This document shows positions 7,826-16,954 of a DNA stretch of 64,000 nucleotides, piece after piece. Position 1 is the stretch's first letter, and every line of letters starts with the position of its first letter. Both the position numbers and the translations under genes were made by a program. Source of the DNA: JAUXFS01 sp963772635 (GTDB lineage: Bacteria > Pseudomonadota > Alphaproteobacteria > Rhodospirillales > Defluviicoccaceae); NCBI GenBank assembly GCA_963772635.1, contig CAVYYK010000028.1, positions 248,001-312,000 on the forward strand. Direction: 5' to 3'. A model generated the notes under the pieces. It worked only from the letters and a program-made list of their open reading frames with translations. It made no database searches and was not told the DNA's origin.

Positions 7826-9070
7826 GTGTTCACTGCGTTCGAGTGGATGCTGGCGATGCGCTACCTGAGGGCTCGCCGGCAGGAGGGGTTTATCTCGGTC
7901 ATTGCCTGGTTCTCCCTTCTCGGGATCGTTCTCGGCGTTGCGACCCTGATCATCGTCATGGCGGTCATGAACGGCTTCCGTCAGGAACTGCTGTCTCGAA
8001 TCCTCGGCCTCAACGGCCACATCAGCATCTACGGGCCGCCGGCCGGACTCACCGACTTCGACCCGTTGGCGGGTACCGTCGCCGGTGTGAAGGGGGTGGT
8101 TGCCGTCGACCCGATGATCGAAGGGCAGGCGATGGTGACGGCCAACGGTGTTGCTCATGGCGCCGTTGTTCGTGGTCTTCGCCCCGAGGATATCCGTCGG
8201 CGAAAGATCCTGACCGAAAACATCACGGCCGGTTCCCTCGATGACTTCAAGGGCGAAGATGCGGTTCTGATCGGTTCCCGATTGGCCGAGCGCCTGGGGC
8301 TCGCCATCGGCGACAAGATCACCGTGATCTCGCCCAAGGGCAACGTCTCCGCCTTCGGGACGGTCCCTCGCGTCCGCGGCTACTCGGTCGTCGCTACTTT
8401 CAACATAGGAATGTACGAGTACGATTCCGCTTTCGTGTTCATGCCCCTAAAGGCGGCTCAAACGTACTTCCGCCTGCCCGATGCCGTGACGACCCTGGAG
8501 ATCTTCGTCGAAAATCCGGACGACGCGCCGAACATGGTGAGAGCTATTCGCGCCGCCGCAGGGGATGTCGGCCGCGTTTACGACTGGCAGCAGGCCAATG
8601 CCAGCTTCTTCAACGCCATCCAGGTGGAACGGAACGTGATGTTCCTGATTCTGACCCTGATCATGGTCGTGGCGGCCTTCAATATCGTTTCGAGCTTGAT
8701 CATGCTGGTCAAGGACAAGGGACGCGACATTGCGATCCTGCGCACGATGGGGGCGACGCGTGGAATGATCATGCGCATTTTTTTCCTGTCGGGCATCAGC
8801 ATCGGCGTCATCGGAACGTTCGGCGGATTCATCCTGGGACTGACCTTCGCAATCAACATCGAGACGATCCGCCAAGGAATTCAGGCGCTTACCGGTACCG
8901 AGCTGTTTGCAGCCGAAATCTATTTTCTGTCCCAGCTTCCCGCCAAGGTGGAGCCGATCGAGGTGACGGCGGTGGTCGTGATGGCGCTGGCGTTGACGTT
9001 TCTGGCGACGATCTATCCTTCCTGGCGGGCGGCGCGCGTCGAGCCGGCGGAAGCGCTGCGCTATGAGTGA
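7826..9070 (+). CDS. lolC: Lipoprotein-releasing system permease LolC/LolE
   Basis: This 414-residue inner-membrane subunit of the LolCDE-type ABC transporter extracts mature lipoproteins for transfer to the outer membrane. One transmembrane helix near residues 20-45 (ISVIAWFSLLGIVLGVATL) is followed by a periplasmic domain and three C-terminal helices with the FtsX fold. The cytoplasmic LVKDKGRDIAILRTMGAT segment is the coupling helix that contacts LolD. A GTG start has AGGAG about 9 bases upstream. It overlaps lolD by 8 bases. Only one permease gene is present here; alphaproteobacteria often use a single LolC/E protein as a homodimer. Confidence 0.95.
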   Translation: MFTAFEWMLAMRYLRARRQEGFISVIAWFSLLGIVLGVATLIIVMAVMNGFRQELLSRILGLNGHISIYGPPAGLTDFDPLAGTVAGVKGVVAVDPMIEGQAMVTANGVAHGAVVRGLRPEDIRRRKILTENITAGSLDDFKGEDAVLIGSRLAERLGLAIGDKITVISPKGNVSAFGTVPRVRGYSVVATFNIGMYEYDSAFVFMPLKAAQTYFRLPDAVTTLEIFVENPDDAPNMVRAIRAAAGDVGRVYDWQQANASFFNAIQVERNVMFLILTLIMVVAAFNIVSSLIMLVKDKGRDIAILRTMGATRGMIMRIFFLSGISIGVIGTFGGFILGLTFAINIETIRQGIQALTGTELFAAEIYFLSQLPAKVEPIEVTAVVVMALALTFLATIYPSWRAARVEPAEALRYE

Positions 9071-9743
9071 GCTTGTTTTCAGGCTAACCGACATCGTCAG
9101 AACCTACAGACAAGGACGCAAGACGCTCGAAGTTCTGCGCGGCTGCGCGTTGGACGTGCGTGAAGGCGAGACCCTGGCACTCGTCGGTCCGTCCGGCGCC
9201 GGGAAGTCGACCTTGTTGCACGTCGCCGGCCTGCTGGAGAAGCCCGATGCCGGGGAGGTGTTCGTGTCCGGAGAGGCATGCGGAAACCTTGGCGACGACG
9301 CCCGCAGTCTTCTCCGCCGGCACAACATCGGTTTCGTATACCAATACCATCATCTGTTGCCCGAGTTCTCGGCCCTGGAGAACATCGTCATTCCACAGAT
9401 TATTGGCGGAACCGACAAGAAGACGGCACGGCAACGGGCGGGTGAACTTCTGGGTGAGCTCGGTTTGAGCGAGCGCGCGGACCATCGCCCCGGCCAGTTG
9501 TCGGGAGGCGAGCAACAGCGGGTCGCCATTGCCCGGGCTCTCGCCAACGCGCCGAAGATCCTGCTTGCGGACGAGCCCACCGGTAACCTCGACCCGCACA
9601 CCGCGGACGATGTGTTCGCAATGCTGTTGGAACTGGCTCGTAGCGCCGGGCTCGCCGCCATCGTTGCCACCCACAATCCGAAATTGGCGGCGCAGCTGGA
9701 TCGAACGGTCAGGCTCGAGGAAGGCGTCCTGGTGGCGAACTGA
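9063..9743 (+). CDS. lolD: Lipoprotein-releasing system ATP-binding protein LolD
   Basis: The ATPase subunit of the lipoprotein exporter, 226 residues. Walker A is GPSGAGKST (residues 42-50), the Q-loop lies in VYQYHHLLPEFSALEN, the ABC signature is LSGGEQQR, Walker B is ILLADEPTGNLD, and the switch His is in VATHN. YQYHHLLPEF is typical of LolD and separates it from other MacB-type ATPases. Translation is probably coupled to lolC by the 8-base overlap. Confidence 0.96.
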   Translation: MSELVFRLTDIVRTYRQGRKTLEVLRGCALDVREGETLALVGPSGAGKSTLLHVAGLLEKPDAGEVFVSGEACGNLGDDARSLLRRHNIGFVYQYHHLLPEFSALENIVIPQIIGGTDKKTARQRAGELLGELGLSERADHRPGQLSGGEQQRVAIARALANAPKILLADEPTGNLDPHTADDVFAMLLELARSAGLAAIVATHNPKLAAQLDRTVRLEEGVLVAN

Positions 9744-9778
9744 CGTAAGGTTCGTCTGCTGAAGGTCGGTCAACGACC

Positions 9779-9787
9779 TGTGGATAA
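9779..9787 (-). promoter_or_regulatory. DnaA-box-like site upstream of dnaE
   Basis: The bases TGTGGATAA are the exact complement of the consensus DnaA box TTATCCACA. The site lies 80 bases before the dnaE start in the 123-base gap after lolD. A single box does not make an origin; at most it could tie dnaE expression to DnaA. Confidence 0.4.
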
Positions 9788-9866
9788 AGCCGGTTTCCTG
9801 GGGACAACTCGCGACGACCACGTCCTCTCCAGTGACTCGCCAGCCGGGCTGTGAAATTCTGTCGCC

Positions 9867-12800
9867 ATGTCCCACGCCGAATTCGTTCATCTGCGCGTCC
9901 ACACCGCGTATTCCCTTTCCGAGGGAGCGATCCGTAGCAAGGAACTGATCGGGCTGTGTCGGCAGCACCGAATGCCGGCGGTGGCGATCACCGACACCAA
10001 CAACCTGTTCGGCGGAATGGAGTTCTCGACAACTCTTGCCCAGGCGGGCGTTCAGCCGATTGTCGGCTGCCAACTGAGCGTATCCCGCGAAAGCGATACC
10101 AACCAGCGCGGCATGACCCGCAGAATGTCGGGCCATGGCACGGACAACATCGTCGCGTTGGCGCAGAGCGCGGAGGGTTACGGCAACCTGCTCAAGCTGC
10201 TCGCCATCGCCCACATGGACGTGGAGTCCCGCGACGAACCCCAGGTGTCGTTGGCAACGCTATGTGCTCACAACGCGGGCTTGATTGCGTTGACGGGCGG
10301 GCCGGCGGGGCCGGTGGGACGATTGCTGGTCGAGGGCCAGAAAGAGGCCGCCGAGGCCGCGCTGGTCGAGTTGATCACCGCTTTTCCGGGACGGCTCTAC
10401 GTCGAGCTGATGCGCCATGGCCTCGAGATCGAAGCGATCATCGAAGCGGCTCTGATCGATCTGGCGGATCGGCACCAGCTGCCGCTGGTCGCCACCAACG
10501 AAGCCTTTTTCGCCACTCCCGACATGTACGAGGCCCATGACGCGCTGATTTGTATCGCCGAAAGCGCCTACGTCGCGGACACGGAGCGGCGACGCCTGAC
10601 GCCGGAGCATTACTTCAAGAGCGCGTCGGAGATGCAAGCGTTGTTCTCGGACCTGCCGGATGCCGTCGCCAACACGGTGCTCATCGCCCGCCGCTGCGCC
10701 TTCATGATCGAGACCGTGAAACCGATCCTGCCGCCGTATGACTGCGGACCGGACTCGAGCGAGGAGGAGTCGGTGCGGGCGGCGTCTCGAAGCGGGCTCG
10801 AATCACGCCTCGAAGCACAGGTGTTCACGCCGGGTATGTCGGGCGAGGAACGGGAACACGCGGCCCAGCCCTACAGGGAACGCCTCGACTACGAACTCGG
10901 GGTGATCTGCGAGATGGGCTTTGCCGGCTATTTCCTGATTGTCGCCGAGTTCATCCGCTGGGCCAAGGATCACGGTATTCCGGTGGGGCCCGGACGCGGG
11001 TCCGGAGCGGGCTCGGTGGTCGCCTGGGCGCTGACCATCACCGATCTGGATCCGTTGCGTTTCGGGCTGCTGTTCGAGCGCTTTCTCAACCCCGAACGGG
11101 TATCCATGCCCGACTTCGACATCGACTTCTGCCAGGATCGCCGAGACGAGGTCATCCAGCACGTCCAGGAAAAGTACGGGCGCGACAAGGTCGCCCAGAT
11201 CATCACCTTCGGCAAGTTGCAGGCGCGCGCGGTGTTGCGGGATGTCGGGCGGGTGTTGGGTATGCCTTACGGCTACGTCGACAAGATCTGCAAGCTGGTG
11301 CCGAACAATCCGGCCAATCCGGTCACGCTCAAGCAGGCGATCGACATCGAGCCACAGATCCGGGCGATGGCTCAGGAGGACGACGTCGTCGCCAAGCTGA
11401 TCGACGTCGCGGGCCGGCTGGAGGGCCTCTACCGCCACGCCTCCACCCACGCGGCGGGTGTCGTCATCGGCGACCGGTCCCTCGACCAGTTGATCCCGCT
11501 CTATCGCGATCCCCGGTCGAGCATCCCGGTCACCGGCTTCAACATGAAGTGGGTGGAGGCCGCCGGCCTGGTCAAATTCGACTTCCTCGGCTTGAAGACG
11601 CTGACGGTGCTGGCCAGGGCCGTGAACCTGGTGCGCCGGGGAAAGGGGGAGGACATCGACCTCTCCAACCTGCCGCTCGATGATCCCAAGGTCTTCGAGC
11701 TGTTGAGTCAGGGAGATACCGTCGGCGTGTTCCAGTTGGAAAGCACGGGCATGCGCGACGTGCTGCGCAAGCTGAGACCCGATACCTTCGAAGACATCAT
11801 CGCCGTCGTCGCCCTCTACCGACCGGGCCCGATGGACAACATCCCCAGTTACATCCGCCGCAAGCACGGCGAGGAGGAACCGGACTACCTCTATCCGACC
11901 CTGGAACCGATCCTCCGCGAGACCCAGGGAATAATGATCTACCAGGAACAGGTCATGCAGATCGCCCAGGAGCTGTCAGGCTATTCGTTGGGTAGTGCGG
12001 ACATCCTGCGCCGGGCGATGGGCAAGAAGATCAAGAAGGAGATGGACGAGCAGCGCCAGATTTTCGTCGATGGCGCATGCGCCCGAGGCGTTCCGGAGAG
12101 TAAGGCCGTCCAGATCTTCGAGCTCGTCAACAAGTTCGCCGGTTACGGCTTCAACAAATCCCACGCCGCTGCCTACGCGCTCGTCGCCTACCAGACCGCT
12201 TACGTCAAAGCCAATCATCCGGTCGAGTTCTTAGCCGCTTCGATGAGCCTCGATCTCAACAACAGCGACAAGCTCAACACCTATCGCCAGGAACTGGTCA
12301 GGCTCGGGATCCGTTTGCTGCAGCCGGACATCAACAAATCGGAGGTCACGTTTGCGGTCGAACGGTCGACCAACGGAACGGCCGACGAGAGCGCAATCCG
12401 TTTCGCCCTGGCGGCCATCAAGAACGTAGGCGAGGGGGCGATGCGGGCGATGGTGGCCGAGCGACGGCAAAACGGTCCGTTCGAAAGCCTCGATGATATC
12501 ACCAGACGCCTCGATGCCCGCCAGATCAACAAGCGCCAACTCGAGAACCTGGCGCGCGCCGGTGTTTTCGACGGCCTCAACGGAAACCGCAGGCAGGTGT
12601 TCGAGTCGGTCGAGACGTTGCTGCGCCGTGCAAGTGCCACCGCCGACGAGCGAGCGAGCGGACAAATGGGTTTGTTCGGCGGTGATGCGGGCAACGCGCC
12701 TTCCCAGTTGCAACTCGCCGAAGTCGACGACTGGCCGCCGATGGAACGCCTGCGGGAGGAGTTCGAGGCGATCGGTTTCTATCTTTCGGCCCACCCTTTG

Positions 12801-13355
12801 TCGGCCTACGCCAAGAGTTTGAAACGGTTGAAAGTGGTGCGCTGTGCCGACATCCTCGCGAAAGGTTATTCGGGTCCGGCAACTCTGGCGGGCACGGTGA
12901 TTTCCAAGAAGGAAAGAACTTCCGGCAAAGGAAATCGGTATGCGTTCGTCCAGTTGTCGGATACGTCGGGAGTGTTCGAGGCCCTTGTGTTTTCCGAGCT
13001 GCTTGCGTCGAACCGCGAGTTGTTGGAGGTCGGACGTTCACTCTTGATCCGGGTGAACGTCCAGATCGAGGGAGATAGCGTGCGCTTCGCGGCGCAGTCC
13101 CTCGAGCCGCTGGACCGGGTGGCGGAGCGACTTGCCGCGAACCTGGCCGTGTTCATCGATTCACCCGACCCGTTGCCGGCGATCAGGGATATCCTGGTCG
13201 ACAAAGCCGCGGGACGGGGACAAGTAAAGTTGGTTTCGTGGCTCGAGGGGGGCACCGAAGTGGAGATCGGGATTCCCGGCCGCTACGCCATCGGTCCCGC
13301 AGTGGCCCTGCAACTTCGCAGCATTCCCGGGGTTCGCGACGTCCGCGAAGTTTGA
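9867..13355 (+). CDS. dnaE: DNA polymerase III alpha subunit
   Basis: The replicative polymerase catalytic subunit, 1162 residues, the usual DnaE1 length. The N-terminal PHP domain begins with HLRVHTAYSLSEGAI. The palm carries GPGRGSGAGS near residue 375 and PDFDIDFCQDRRDE near 413, where the Asp residues bind catalytic magnesium. The fingers and helix-hairpin-helix regions follow, and the C-terminal OB fold begins near residue 1005 (ATLAGTVISKKERTSGKGN). The frame is intact throughout despite frame damage elsewhere in the window. Gene order proS-lolC-lolD-dnaE is standard for the group. Confidence 0.97.
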   Translation: MSHAEFVHLRVHTAYSLSEGAIRSKELIGLCRQHRMPAVAITDTNNLFGGMEFSTTLAQAGVQPIVGCQLSVSRESDTNQRGMTRRMSGHGTDNIVALAQSAEGYGNLLKLLAIAHMDVESRDEPQVSLATLCAHNAGLIALTGGPAGPVGRLLVEGQKEAAEAALVELITAFPGRLYVELMRHGLEIEAIIEAALIDLADRHQLPLVATNEAFFATPDMYEAHDALICIAESAYVADTERRRLTPEHYFKSASEMQALFSDLPDAVANTVLIARRCAFMIETVKPILPPYDCGPDSSEEESVRAASRSGLESRLEAQVFTPGMSGEEREHAAQPYRERLDYELGVICEMGFAGYFLIVAEFIRWAKDHGIPVGPGRGSGAGSVVAWALTITDLDPLRFGLLFERFLNPERVSMPDFDIDFCQDRRDEVIQHVQEKYGRDKVAQIITFGKLQARAVLRDVGRVLGMPYGYVDKICKLVPNNPANPVTLKQAIDIEPQIRAMAQEDDVVAKLIDVAGRLEGLYRHASTHAAGVVIGDRSLDQLIPLYRDPRSSIPVTGFNMKWVEAAGLVKFDFLGLKTLTVLARAVNLVRRGKGEDIDLSNLPLDDPKVFELLSQGDTVGVFQLESTGMRDVLRKLRPDTFEDIIAVVALYRPGPMDNIPSYIRRKHGEEEPDYLYPTLEPILRETQGIMIYQEQVMQIAQELSGYSLGSADILRRAMGKKIKKEMDEQRQIFVDGACARGVPESKAVQIFELVNKFAGYGFNKSHAAAYALVAYQTAYVKANHPVEFLAASMSLDLNNSDKLNTYRQELVRLGIRLLQPDINKSEVTFAVERSTNGTADESAIRFALAAIKNVGEGAMRAMVAERRQNGPFESLDDITRRLDARQINKRQLENLARAGVFDGLNGNRRQVFESVETLLRRASATADERASGQMGLFGGDAGNAPSQLQLAEVDDWPPMERLREEFEAIGFYLSAHPLSAYAKSLKRLKVVRCADILAKGYSGPATLAGTVISKKERTSGKGNRYAFVQLSDTSGVFEALVFSELLASNRELLEVGRSLLIRVNVQIEGDSVRFAAQSLEPLDRVAERLAANLAVFIDSPDPLPAIRDILVDKAAGRGQVKLVSWLEGGTEVEIGIPGRYAIGPAVALQLRSIPGVRDVREV

Positions 13356-13386
13356 CCTGTCGGCAACGCAACGTCGGGCTTACCGC

Positions 13387-13414
13387 TTGCATTCACACCG
13401 GCGGGGCGCTATTT
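13387..13414 (+). promoter_or_regulatory. Possible promoter of the rpsB operon
   Basis: In the 183-base gap after dnaE, TTGCAT (13387-13392) and CTATTT (13409-13414) stand 16 bases apart and resemble the alphaproteobacterial housekeeping pattern. The remaining leader of about 120 bases before rpsB could hold an S2 autoregulatory structure, but none was folded. Confidence 0.3.
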
Positions 13415-13538
13415 GAGGCGTTCTATTTCACACGCGGGAACGCGGCGTTCGCCATCGCCTTGGCGGAGCAGCCGCTCCGGTGTCCGGTTGCTAGCCGGGC
13501 TGACCCGCGGAGGCTGAACCGGAAAAGGAACGGACTAG

Positions 13539-14486
13539 ATGGCACTTCCCACGTTTACCATGCGTCAGCTGTTGGAAGCTGGCGTCCACTTCGGGCATAG
13601 CACCAGACGATGGAACCCGAAGATGGAACCCTATTTGTTCGGAGTCCGCAACGGCACTCACATCATCGATCTGGAGCAAACCGTGCCGATGCTCCATCAA
13701 GCCTTGGTCGCCGTGCGCGATGTGGTCGCCGGTGGCGGTCGGGTGCTGTTCGTCGGCACCAAACGTCAGGCAAGCGAGAAGGTCGCCGAGACTGCCAAGC
13801 GTTGTGGTCAGTACTACGTCAACCACCGCTGGCTCGGCGGGATGATGACCAACTGGAGAACCATCTCCAACTCGATCAAGCGTCTTCGCGACCTGGACAA
13901 CCGACTGGCCGAAGAAAATCTTGGGCTGACCAAGAAAGAGACTTTGCGCCTCACTCGCGAGCGGGACAAGTTGGAGCGTGCGCTCGGTGGGATCAAGGAA
14001 ATGGGCGGCTTGCCCGATGTACTTTTCGTGATCGACACCAACAAGGAGGACATCGCTGTCGCCGAAGCGAACAAGTTGTCTATCCCTGTTGTCGCGGTCG
14101 TCGACTCCAACAGCGATCCGAAGGGTGTCAATTTCCCGATTCCGGGCAATGATGACGCTTTGCGCGCCATCAATCTGTATTGCGATCTGGTTGTCGATGC
14201 CGTTCTCGATGGCATCCAGCAGGAGATGAGCGCTTCGGGCGTCGACCTTGGCGCTGCCGAGGAACCACACGAAATCGTACCGGAGGAGGCCGCGGTCGAG
14301 CCAACGGCCAAGCCAGTGGCTGCGGCCGAACCGGCGGCGGGGGCTGGAAACGCGACCGAACCTACCGTCGAAGGCAGTGAAGAGAGCCAACAGCAAGTTG
14401 GGGCGGCCGCCGAGGCTTCTGACGAGGAGACATCGAAGGAGCCAACCGAGAGCGACGTCGAATCCCGCCCCACCGATGCCGGATAA
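13539..14486 (+). CDS. rpsB: 30S ribosomal protein S2 with long acidic tail
   Basis: The S2 core occupies residues 1-230: it starts ALPTFTMRQLLEAGVHFGH, includes TRRWNPKMEPYLFG, the coiled-coil with RLTRERDKLERALGGIKEM, and ends in NLYCDLVVDAVLDGIQ. The protein runs on to 315 residues with a low-complexity tail rich in Ala, Glu, Pro and Ser. S2 is normally 230-260 residues; such tails occur in some alphaproteobacteria and are probably disordered. It heads the classic rpsB-tsf-pyrH-frr run. Confidence 0.97.
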   Translation: MALPTFTMRQLLEAGVHFGHSTRRWNPKMEPYLFGVRNGTHIIDLEQTVPMLHQALVAVRDVVAGGGRVLFVGTKRQASEKVAETAKRCGQYYVNHRWLGGMMTNWRTISNSIKRLRDLDNRLAEENLGLTKKETLRLTRERDKLERALGGIKEMGGLPDVLFVIDTNKEDIAVAEANKLSIPVVAVVDSNSDPKGVNFPIPGNDDALRAINLYCDLVVDAVLDGIQQEMSASGVDLGAAEEPHEIVPEEAAVEPTAKPVAAAEPAAGAGNATEPTVEGSEESQQQVGAAAEASDEETSKEPTESDVESRPTDAG

Positions 14487-14571
14487 CCTGACGGGACACG
14501 GTGACTCCGGCCCGGCCGAAACCGTTTGATAGCGAGCAGTTGTCGAAAATCATGAGCGAGAGAGGATGAAC

Positions 14572-15495
14572 ATGGCTGAAGTCACCGCCACCCTTGTAAA
14601 GGAGCTGCGGGACAAGACCGGCGCCGGAATGATGGATTGCAAGAAGGCGCTGATCGAAACGGGGGGCGACATCGAGGCTGCCTCCGATTGGTTGCGCAAG
14701 AAGGGCTTGGCAGCTGCTGCGAAGAAAGCCGGACGTGTCGCCGCCGAGGGCCTGGTCGGCGTTTGTGTCGACGGTAACCGCGGCGCCGTGGTCGAGGTCA
14801 ATGCCGAAACGGATTTTGTCGCTCGCAACAACACCTTTCGGGACTTTGTTCGCACCATGTCGAAGATGGTGCTGCAGCATGGCGATGATATTGCGGTATT
14901 GAACGCGGCGCAGTATCCGGGGACCGGACGCACGGTGGCGGAAGAACTTACGCACATGATCGCCACGATCGGCGAAAACATGAACCTGCGCAGAGCGGCG
15001 TTGTTGTCCGTCGAAAAGGGCGTGATGGCATCGTACGTCCACAACGCGCAAGAACCCGGCCTTGGCAAGATCGCCGTACTCGTCGGACTCGAGACATCGG
15101 GAGATGCCGGCCAACTGGAGCAGCTGGGTAAACAGCTCGCGATGCACGTCGCCGCCGCCAACCCGCAGGCGATATCCCGTGACGAGCTCGGCCCAGAAGC
15201 TCTTGATCGGGAACGGAACATCCTGACCGAGCAGGCCCGCGTATCCGGGAAACCGGAGGCCATCATTGAGAAAATGGTCCAGGGACGCCTGAGCAAATAC
15301 TACGAGGAAGTCTGTCTGCTCGATCAGACGTTCGTCGTCGACGGCGAGAACAAGGTGGCAAAGGTGCTGAAGACCGCTGCTGCGGATGCGGGCGCACCAG
15401 TCAGTATCGGAAATTTTGCGCGTTTCGCCTTGGGCGAGGGCATCGAGAAGAAGGACGAGGATTTCGCCGCAGAAGTTGCGAAAGCCGTTGGCTAG
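14572..15495 (+). CDS. tsf: Elongation factor Ts
   Basis: EF-Ts recycles EF-Tu by releasing GDP. From this ATG the protein is 307 residues. The N-terminal UBA-like domain MAEVTATLVKELRDKTGAGM is followed by DCKKAL and by the TDFVARN motif that contacts EF-Tu. An ATG six bases upstream (14566) also lies in frame, but GAGAGG is then too close; with 14572 the spacing is 6 bases and the protein begins in the family's usual way. Confidence 0.97.
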   Translation: MAEVTATLVKELRDKTGAGMMDCKKALIETGGDIEAASDWLRKKGLAAAAKKAGRVAAEGLVGVCVDGNRGAVVEVNAETDFVARNNTFRDFVRTMSKMVLQHGDDIAVLNAAQYPGTGRTVAEELTHMIATIGENMNLRRAALLSVEKGVMASYVHNAQEPGLGKIAVLVGLETSGDAGQLEQLGKQLAMHVAAANPQAISRDELGPEALDRERNILTEQARVSGKPEAIIEKMVQGRLSKYYEEVCLLDQTFVVDGENKVAKVLKTAAADAGAPVSIGNFARFALGEGIEKKDEDFAAEVAKAVG

Positions 15496-15642
15496 TCGCG
15501 CGGGCCGGAATCACCGATTGGTTTCCGTTGGCGATTGTTGAGAGATTGAGCGGATAGGAGTTGTTGCGGGAAGCGTCATGCCGAGACAGGGGCGGTGTCC
15601 TGACATCCGCCCAAATTGCCGCTTTACCTGTCAACCCATTGA

Positions 15643-16371
15643 ATGGGCATAAATATGTCGCCATCTCCCAGGTACCGACGGGTCCTTCTGAAGCTATCGG
15701 GCGAAGCTTTGATGGGCGACAAGGGGTATGGCCTTGATCCGGCGGTCGTTGAACGAATCGCAAACGAGATCAAGAGCGTCCACGACATGGGCGTCGAAAT
15801 TTGCCTGGTCATCGGCGGCGGCAACATCTTCCGTGGGATGTCGGCCGCGGCCTCGAGTATCGAACGAACCAGCGCCGACTATATCGGGATGCTTGCCACG
15901 GTGATGAACGCCTTGGCCATGCAAAGCGTTCTGGAAAGCATCGGCTCGCAAACACGGGTCCAATCCGCAATTCCGATGGCGACGGTTTCCGAACCCTATA
16001 TTCGGCGCAGAGCCGTCCGTCATATGGAGAAGGGGCGTATCGTGATATTTGCCGCAGGCACGGGGAATCCATTTTTTACGACGGATACCGCGGCCGCCTT
16101 GCGAGCGGTCGAAATGGGATGCGCGGCCTTGCTGAAGGGAACCCAGGTAGATGGCGTATACAGTGCCGACCCGAGAATCAAACCCGACGCCGAGAGATTT
16201 GAAAGCCTTTCCTACCACGACGTCTTGTCGCGTGATCTGAAGGTCATGGATACATCTGCGGTCGCACTGGCCCGTGACAACAATGTGCCGATACTTGTGT
16301 TTTCCATACACACCCCAGGGGCTTTTTCTGAGGTTGTAAGCGGCAGGGGTATGTTCACTGTCATTGGATAG
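15643..16371 (+). CDS. pyrH: Uridylate kinase
   Basis: PyrH phosphorylates UMP to UDP for pyrimidine nucleotide supply. The 242-residue protein has the amino-acid-kinase signature VLLKLSGEALMG near the N-terminus, VIGGGNIFRG in the phosphate loop, and GTGNPFFTTDTAAALRA in the UMP-binding region. A second in-frame ATG four codons in is an equally good start, as neither has an obvious ribosome binding site. It lies between tsf and frr as usual. Confidence 0.96.
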   Translation: MGINMSPSPRYRRVLLKLSGEALMGDKGYGLDPAVVERIANEIKSVHDMGVEICLVIGGGNIFRGMSAAASSIERTSADYIGMLATVMNALAMQSVLESIGSQTRVQSAIPMATVSEPYIRRRAVRHMEKGRIVIFAAGTGNPFFTTDTAAALRAVEMGCAALLKGTQVDGVYSADPRIKPDAERFESLSYHDVLSRDLKVMDTSAVALARDNNVPILVFSIHTPGAFSEVVSGRGMFTVIG

Positions 16372-16383
16372 GGAGAACGAGCA

Positions 16384-16953
16384 TTGGGAGAACCGGATAT
16401 TGATGCTGAAAAGAGGGCGGTTGCCAAACGGATGCAGGGCGCCGTGGAGGTATTGCAGAAGGAGTTGGCGGGACTGCGTACCGGCCGTGCTTCGCTCGGC
16501 CTATTGGAACCGGTGATGGTCGACGCTTACGGGACGGAAATGCCGATCACCCAGGTGGCCACGCTCGGAATACCCGAGGCGCGAATGCTGACGGTGCAGG
16601 TCTGGGACAAGAGCTCGGTAAAGGCTGTCGAAAAGGCAATTCTCGAGTCTGGACTTGGGCTCAATCCAGCAGTTGACGGGCAACTGATACGGATTCCGAT
16701 ACCGCTACTTACCGAGGAGCGGCGGGCTGAGCTGACCAAGGTTGCCGGACGGTATGCCGAAGAGGCCCGGGTCTCGGTCCGCAACGTTCGCCGCCATGCG
16801 ATGGACGATCTCAAACGGCAGGAAAAGGACGGTGAAATCTCACAAGACCAGCATCGTGACTATGGTCGCGAGATCCAGGACTTGACCGACGCTCACATCA
16901 AGAAGCTGGATGAAATTCTAGCGAAAAAAGAAGCCGAGATTATGCAGGTCTGA
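16384..16953 (+). CDS. frr: Ribosome recycling factor
   Basis: RRF splits post-termination ribosomes together with EF-G. It is 189 residues long, with the family motif LAGLRTGRASLGLLEPV, then YGTEMPITQVA for domain II, and a C-terminal helix with VRNVRRHAMDDLK. The start is a TTG preceded by GGGAGAACGAGCA; no ATG exists closer, and the next residues DIDAEKRAVAKRMQGAVEVL are the normal N-terminus. Confidence 0.96.
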   Translation: MGEPDIDAEKRAVAKRMQGAVEVLQKELAGLRTGRASLGLLEPVMVDAYGTEMPITQVATLGIPEARMLTVQVWDKSSVKAVEKAILESGLGLNPAVDGQLIRIPIPLLTEERRAELTKVAGRYAEEARVSVRNVRRHAMDDLKRQEKDGEISQDQHRDYGREIQDLTDAHIKKLDEILAKKEAEIMQV

Positions 16954-16954
16954 C

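Noticed and set aside
9744..9866. Replication origin near dnaE
   Set aside because: Only one DnaA-box-like site, no AT-rich unwinding element and no dnaA, dnaN or parAB genes.
10803..11867. Long minus-strand open frame inside dnaE
   Set aside because: Composition is that of an antisense shadow; dnaE is intact and conserved across it.
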